From: Intrasporangium_A sp039812505
GTDB taxonomy: Bacteria; Actinomycetota; Actinomycetes; Actinomycetales; Dermatophilaceae
NCBI RefSeq assembly: GCF_039812505.1
Contig: NZ_JBDIAQ010000067.1
Location: 1-18,442, forward strand
Direction of reading: 5' to 3'
Length of the DNA: 18,442 bases
The notes beneath the pieces were generated by a model. The model searched no databases, was not told the DNA's origin, and was given only the letters and a program-made list of their open reading frames with translations. This document shows, piece after piece, positions 15,098 to 18,442 of the stretch. Position numbers and translations under genes: made by a program. Within the stretch, counting starts at the first letter, position 1. Each line of letters starts with the position of its first letter.

Positions 15098-15987
15098 ACG
15101 CAGAGGTTGGCCGCCAGACCCTGAGCGGTCCGGACGGCGACGCGCTGGTGGCCGTGCGGAACCTCACCCGGGTGTTCCGGCGCCCGAGGCAGTCGTTCCG
15201 CGGGCCCGTGCCGACGGTGACGGCCCTCAAGCAGGTCAGCTTCGACATCCGCCGCGGCGAGCGGTTCGGCATAGTCGGCGAGTCCGGATCGGGCAAGTCG
15301 ACCCTCATCCGGATCATGTCCGGGCTCGACCAGCCCACGACCGGCTCGATCCGCTTCGACGGCAAGGAGATCGTCGGGCGCAAGGAGCGCGAGCTGCGGT
15401 TCCTGCGCGAGGAGCTCCAGTTCGTCTTCCAGGACCCGATGGGCTCGCTGAACCCCAGGATGCGGGTGCGCGACATCATCGCCGAGCCGCTGGTCGCCCG
15501 GGGCAAGCGGGACAACCGCGTGCGGGTCCTGGAGCTGCTCCGCGCCGTTGGGCTGCCGACCACGGCAGCCGACCGGTTCCCGCACCAGTTCTCGGGCGGC
15601 CAGCGACAGCGGATCTCGATCGCCCGCGCCCTCGCGCCGAGCCCGAAGGTCCTGGTCGCGGACGAGCCGGTGAGCGCGCTCGACGTGTCCGTGCAGGCCC
15701 AGATCCTCAACCTGCTGGCCGACCTGGTCGACGAGTACCACCTCACCCTCGTGTTCGTCTCCCACGACCTGGCCGTGGTGCGGCGGGTCTGTGACACGGT
15801 GGCGGTGCTGCACCACGGTGACCTGGTCGAGCACGGCCCGACCGAGCAGATCTACACCGCGCCCACGCAGGCCTACACCCGCCGGCTGATCGCGGCGGCC
15901 CCGACGATCAAGAAGGCCCTCAGCGGTGTCGACGCCACCGCGCTGGCCGAGGAGATGGCCCAGGTGGGCGGCGAACAGCCGGGCTGA
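15094..15987 (+). CDS. ABC importer ATP-binding protein 2 (DppF/OppF type)
   Basis: 297-residue nucleotide-binding subunit. Walker A is GESGSGKST (62-70), Q-loop Q113, signature FSGGQRQR (166-173), Walker B with D190-E191, and switch H224. Together with ATP-binding protein 1 it forms the heterodimer that powers import. Like its partner it ends soon after the AYTRRLI segment and lacks the Cys-rich C-terminal motif. Start 15094 is fixed by GGGAGGCGAAGG just upstream and the ATGA overlap. It is the last gene of the importer operon; a hairpin follows about 18 nt after its stop. Confidence 0.94.
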   Translation: MNAEVGRQTLSGPDGDALVAVRNLTRVFRRPRQSFRGPVPTVTALKQVSFDIRRGERFGIVGESGSGKSTLIRIMSGLDQPTTGSIRFDGKEIVGRKERELRFLREELQFVFQDPMGSLNPRMRVRDIIAEPLVARGKRDNRVRVLELLRAVGLPTTAADRFPHQFSGGQRQRISIARALAPSPKVLVADEPVSALDVSVQAQILNLLADLVDEYHLTLVFVSHDLAVVRRVCDTVAVLHHGDLVEHGPTEQIYTAPTQAYTRRLIAAAPTIKKALSGVDATALAEEMAQVGGEQPG

Positions 15988-16004
15988 GCGCCCGGCACAT
16001 GCGG

Positions 16005-16023
16005 GGCCGCACCGCTGCGGGCC
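16005..16023 (+). terminator. Candidate terminator hairpin after the importer operon
   Basis: GGCCGCA (16005-16011) pairs with TGCGGGCC (16016-16023) with one bulged G and a 4-nt loop, starting 18 nt after the last importer stop. GC-rich and without a T-tract, so termination is likely partial or factor-dependent. Read-through into the amidase gene remains possible. Confidence 0.35.
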
Positions 16024-16074
16024 GCCGGCCAGAACCGTCGCCCGAGGCGAGTGCCACCGGCATCCGGCTGGCTA

Positions 16075-16088
16075 CTGGTCCGGCCAGT
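16075..16088. promoter_or_regulatory. Candidate FadR-subfamily GntR operator (site B)
   Basis: CTGGTCCGGCCAGT forms, with the preceding A, a 15-bp near-palindrome (ACTGG / CCAGT arms). It matches the E. coli FadR consensus core CTGGTCGGACCAG closely and the FadR-family pattern TNGTNNNACNA with one mismatch. It lies 82-95 bp upstream of the amidase ATG, in the leader region of the amidase-gntR pair, consistent with autoregulation. It agrees with site A at 11 of 14 bases, and all three differences are transitions. Confidence 0.5.
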
Positions 16089-16129
16089 GCGCTGTGCGAC
16101 GTAGCGAGGTACCGTGTGGTGCACAGCGC
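16089..16129. repeat. 9-bp perfect inverted repeat upstream of the amidase gene
   Basis: GCGCTGTGC (16089-16097) and GCACAGCGC (16121-16129) are perfectly complementary, separated by 23 bp. The repeat begins directly after operator site B, and the spacer holds a possible -10 box TACCGT (16110-16115) without a clear -35. It could be a second regulator site, two half-sites about four helical turns apart overall, or an RNA stem-loop in the leader. Confidence 0.5.
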
Positions 16130-16169
16130 CGGGACGACTTGCCCGCACACCTCGGAGCCCGGCTGAGAG

Positions 16170-17684
16170 ATGGGGAGCATGACCCGCGAAGCGCGCCGTC
16201 CGACCGAGCCGAACGAACCGCCCCAGCCGAGCGCGCGGATCGACGCAGACGCGTCGCGAGATCGCCCGGCCCGTCTCGACGCGACCCAGCTGCGCACGGC
16301 ATACGAGGCGAGCCGGCTGTCACCGGTCGAGGTCGTGCAGGACATCTGCGCGCTGATCGCCGAACGGGAGGCGGAGCTCAACGCGTTCTGGTCGCACGAC
16401 CCGCGCCAGGCCCTGGCCGCGGCCCGGGCCAGCGAGCAGCGGTGGTCCACGGGCAGACCGCTCGGCCCGCTCGACGGCATCCCGGTCACCGTAAAGGAGA
16501 ACCTCGCCCGAACGGGCATCCCCATGCCGTCCGGCACGGCCGGTGTCGTCCCGATCGTCCCGAGGCGGGACTGTCCGGTCGTCGCCCGGATCAACGAGGC
16601 CGGCGGGGTCATCCTCGGCTCGACCGTCATGCCCGACTGGGGCATGCTCTCCTCCGGGGTATCCAGCCTGCACGGCATCACCCGGTCACCCTGGGACCCG
16701 AGCCTGACGACCGGCGGGTCGAGCTCCGGGGCCGGAGCGGCGGCCGCCGGAGGATACGGCCCGCTGCACGTCGGCACCGACATCGGCGGCTCGATCCGCC
16801 TGCCCGGCACCTGGCTCGGGCTGACCACCCTCAAGCCCAGCTTCGGCCGGGTGCCCCTGTCCGCCCCGTACCTGGGCCGCGTGGCCGGGCCGATCGCGCG
16901 CAGTGCCCGCGACGCGGCGCTGCTGCTGGCGGTGATATCCAGGCCCGACCCACGCGACTGGACCAGCCTGCCGTCCCACGAGCTGGAGCTCGACGGGATC
17001 ATCGCGGGCACGTCGCAGGAGTCGGTCAAGGGCCTTCGGGTCGGACTGCACCTCGACGCCGGAGCCGGTCTGCCGCTGGATCCCGAGGTGCGGGCGGCCG
17101 TGCAGGACGCGGCGGCGGTGTTCGAGCGGGCCGGCGCATGCGTCGAGCCGGTCGCGCCGTTCCTCACCGAGGCCATGCTGACCGACCTCGACCAGTTCTG
17201 GCGGGTCCGCTCGCTGGTGGACCTGGAGGCGCTGCCCGCCCAACGTCAGGAGCGGGTGCTGCCGTTCATCCGGCGTTGGGTCACCGCGGCCGCCGGGGTC
17301 GACGGCCGACGGGTGCTGCGCGACTACACGTCGATCATGTCGCTGCAGAAGGCCACGACCGCTGCGACCGAGCCGTTCGACGTCGTGCTGTCACCGGTGG
17401 CCCCGGTCGCCGCGTTCCCCGCAGAGCACCCGATGCCCTGGGGGGAAGCGGACCTGGGTATGGCCCACATCGGCTTCACCGTCCCCTACAGCATGTCGGG
17501 ACAGCCGGCGGCGACGACCAACTGCGGCTTCACCGCCGACGGCCGCACGATCGGGCTGCAGGTCAGCGGCCGGCGCTTCGACGACGTGGGCGTGCTGCGA
17601 GCCGTCGACTGGTACGAGCACCATCGCCCCGACGAGTGCACCCCCGCCTGGCCGATCCCCCCGTGGCGGCAGGCCCGGACATGA
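16170..17684 (+). CDS. Amidase-signature family amide hydrolase
   Basis: 504 residues from ATG 16170. Amidase-signature enzymes hydrolyse C-N amide bonds with a Ser-cisSer-Lys triad. Here the triad is K109 (VTVKEN), S184 (GGSSSG) and S208 (GTDIGGSIR). The spacings K to nucleophile (99) and cis-Ser to nucleophile (24) are identical to those of fatty acid amide hydrolase (142/217/241). A charged N-tail of about 35 residues precedes the domain. There is no signal peptide, so action is cytoplasmic, on material brought in by the importer just upstream (inference). The start is uncertain: ATG 16179 is an alternative, and neither has a well-spaced Shine-Dalgarno. The stop overlaps the GntR gene by ATGA. 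GatA is unlikely because no gatB/gatC neighbours are present. The physiological amide is unknown. Confidence 0.93.
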   Translation: MGSMTREARRPTEPNEPPQPSARIDADASRDRPARLDATQLRTAYEASRLSPVEVVQDICALIAEREAELNAFWSHDPRQALAAARASEQRWSTGRPLGPLDGIPVTVKENLARTGIPMPSGTAGVVPIVPRRDCPVVARINEAGGVILGSTVMPDWGMLSSGVSSLHGITRSPWDPSLTTGGSSSGAGAAAAGGYGPLHVGTDIGGSIRLPGTWLGLTTLKPSFGRVPLSAPYLGRVAGPIARSARDAALLLAVISRPDPRDWTSLPSHELELDGIIAGTSQESVKGLRVGLHLDAGAGLPLDPEVRAAVQDAAAVFERAGACVEPVAPFLTEAMLTDLDQFWRVRSLVDLEALPAQRQERVLPFIRRWVTAAAGVDGRRVLRDYTSIMSLQKATTAATEPFDVVLSPVAPVAAFPAEHPMPWGEADLGMAHIGFTVPYSMSGQPAATTNCGFTADGRTIGLQVSGRRFDDVGVLRAVDWYEHHRPDECTPAWPIPPWRQART

Positions 17685-18442
17685 TCGCCGACCCGCCGCG
17701 CTTCGAGCAGGTCCAGCCGGTGCGGCTCTACGAGCGGATCGTCGAGCAGATCGAGGCAGCGGTCGCCCGCGGTGAGCTCCGGCCGGGTGAGCGCCTGCCG
17801 AGCGAACGTGAGCTCGTCGTGCAGTTCGGCACCAGCCGGGCGACCGTGCGCGAGGCCCTCCGGGTGCTCGAGAGCGCCGGTCTGGTGCGCTCCCGTCCGG
17901 GTGACCCGCGCGGGCCCGAGGTGCTGCAGATCGGTGTCGATTCGCTGCGTCGGCCGCTGGAGCGCCTCGCAGGAGCGGCGCGGCTCAGCCTCGCCCAGCT
18001 GGTCGTGTCGCGGATGATGCTCGACTCGACCGCCAACCAGCTGGCCGCCGGGCTGCGCACCGAGGAGCAGCTGGCCTGGATCGAGCAGGCGGTCGAGGTG
18101 ATGCGCACCGCACTCGAGGAGGGACAGGACGCGTTCAGCAAGGCCGACATGACCTTCCACGAGGTGATCATGTCCATCGCCGGGAACCCCCTGATCCAGC
18201 TGGGCCACACCGCGGTACGCGACACCGTGCTCGCGCTCATCTCCGACACGATCTCCGACGCGGACGACAGCCGGGCGGTGATGCAGCGATCGCTGACCCA
18301 CCACGAGGAGGTCCTGGACGCGATCCGGGCAGGTGACGGCGTGCGCGCGGCGCGCGCCTCACGGCGCAGCCTGTACGAGTACTACGCGGCGTCCGTCACG
18401 GCGGACGAGCGCGCCGCCCTGGAGGCGATGCTGCTCGGCTGA
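17681..18442 (+). CDS. GntR-family transcriptional regulator, FadR/FCD subfamily
   Basis: 253 residues. The N-terminal winged helix (about 14-80) contains the GntR signature: LYERIVEQI, GELRPGERLPSERELVVQFG, and TSRATVREALRVLESAGLV. The C-terminal all-helical FCD effector domain spans about 100-235. Of its usual metal-binding set, D156 and H160 (DMTFH) and H207/H208 are present. The last histidine position, about 22 residues after H208, is S230, so the metal site looks incomplete. Such proteins are usually repressors released by a small acid or acyl-CoA. ATG 17681 overlaps the amidase stop, so the regulator is made with the enzyme. The gene ends on the last base of the window. Candidate operators are at 10550-10569 and 16075-16088. 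Confidence 0.95.
   Translation: MIADPPRFEQVQPVRLYERIVEQIEAAVARGELRPGERLPSERELVVQFGTSRATVREALRVLESAGLVRSRPGDPRGPEVLQIGVDSLRRPLERLAGAARLSLAQLVVSRMMLDSTANQLAAGLRTEEQLAWIEQAVEVMRTALEEGQDAFSKADMTFHEVIMSIAGNPLIQLGHTAVRDTVLALISDTISDADDSRAVMQRSLTHHEEVLDAIRAGDGVRAARASRRSLYEYYAASVTADERAALEAMLLG

Noticed and set aside
15926..17680. Upstream in-frame extension of the GntR gene across the amidase gene
   Set aside because: The extension is Arg/Pro-rich shadow of the amidase; the GntR domain starts normally from ATG 17681.

Overview
This is a high-GC window in which every convincing gene ends its codons mostly in G or C and many neighbouring genes overlap by ATGA. That style, together with a DUF222/HNH protein, a WS/DGAT acyltransferase and a FadD19-like ligase, points to an actinobacterium (Actinomycetota). 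The genus cannot be resolved from the sequence alone. I see no tRNA, rRNA, CRISPR array, transposase or integrase.

Layout. (1) 9-1952 (+): DUF222/HNH nuclease-like protein, possibly cut at its 5' end. (2) 2184-3497 (+): exported P1/S58 peptidase with NylC-type catalytic residues. (3) 10408 down to 3528 (-): a seven-gene leftward cluster, in transcription order a 38-codon leader ORF, a FadD-type acyl-CoA ligase, a WS/DGAT wax ester/triacylglycerol synthase, a 90-aa helical (phasin-like?) protein, an alpha/beta hydrolase, an aldehyde dehydrogenase and an SDR dehydrogenase. A strong hairpin just after the hydrolase may split this into a lipid-storage operon and an ALDH-SDR pair. (4) 10735-15987 (+): a complete five-gene Dpp/Opp-type ABC importer (lipoprotein binding protein, two permeases, two ATPases). 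(5) 16170-18442 (+): an amidase-signature hydrolase overlapping a FadR-subfamily GntR regulator that ends on the last base of the window.

The acyl-CoA ligase and importer operons diverge from a shared control region (10409-10734). It holds overlapping candidate promoters and a FadR-like inverted repeat. A close relative of that repeat (11 of 14 bases identical, all differences transitions) lies upstream of the amidase-gntR pair. I infer that the GntR protein controls both operons and its own, tying import and amide hydrolysis to acyl activation and neutral-lipid storage. A possible substrate class is N-acyl amides, lipo-amino acids or small lipopeptides: import, amide cleavage, acyl-CoA formation, ester storage on lipid bodies, and remobilisation by the hydrolase. 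The family assignments are solid. The substrate and the single-system interpretation are inference.
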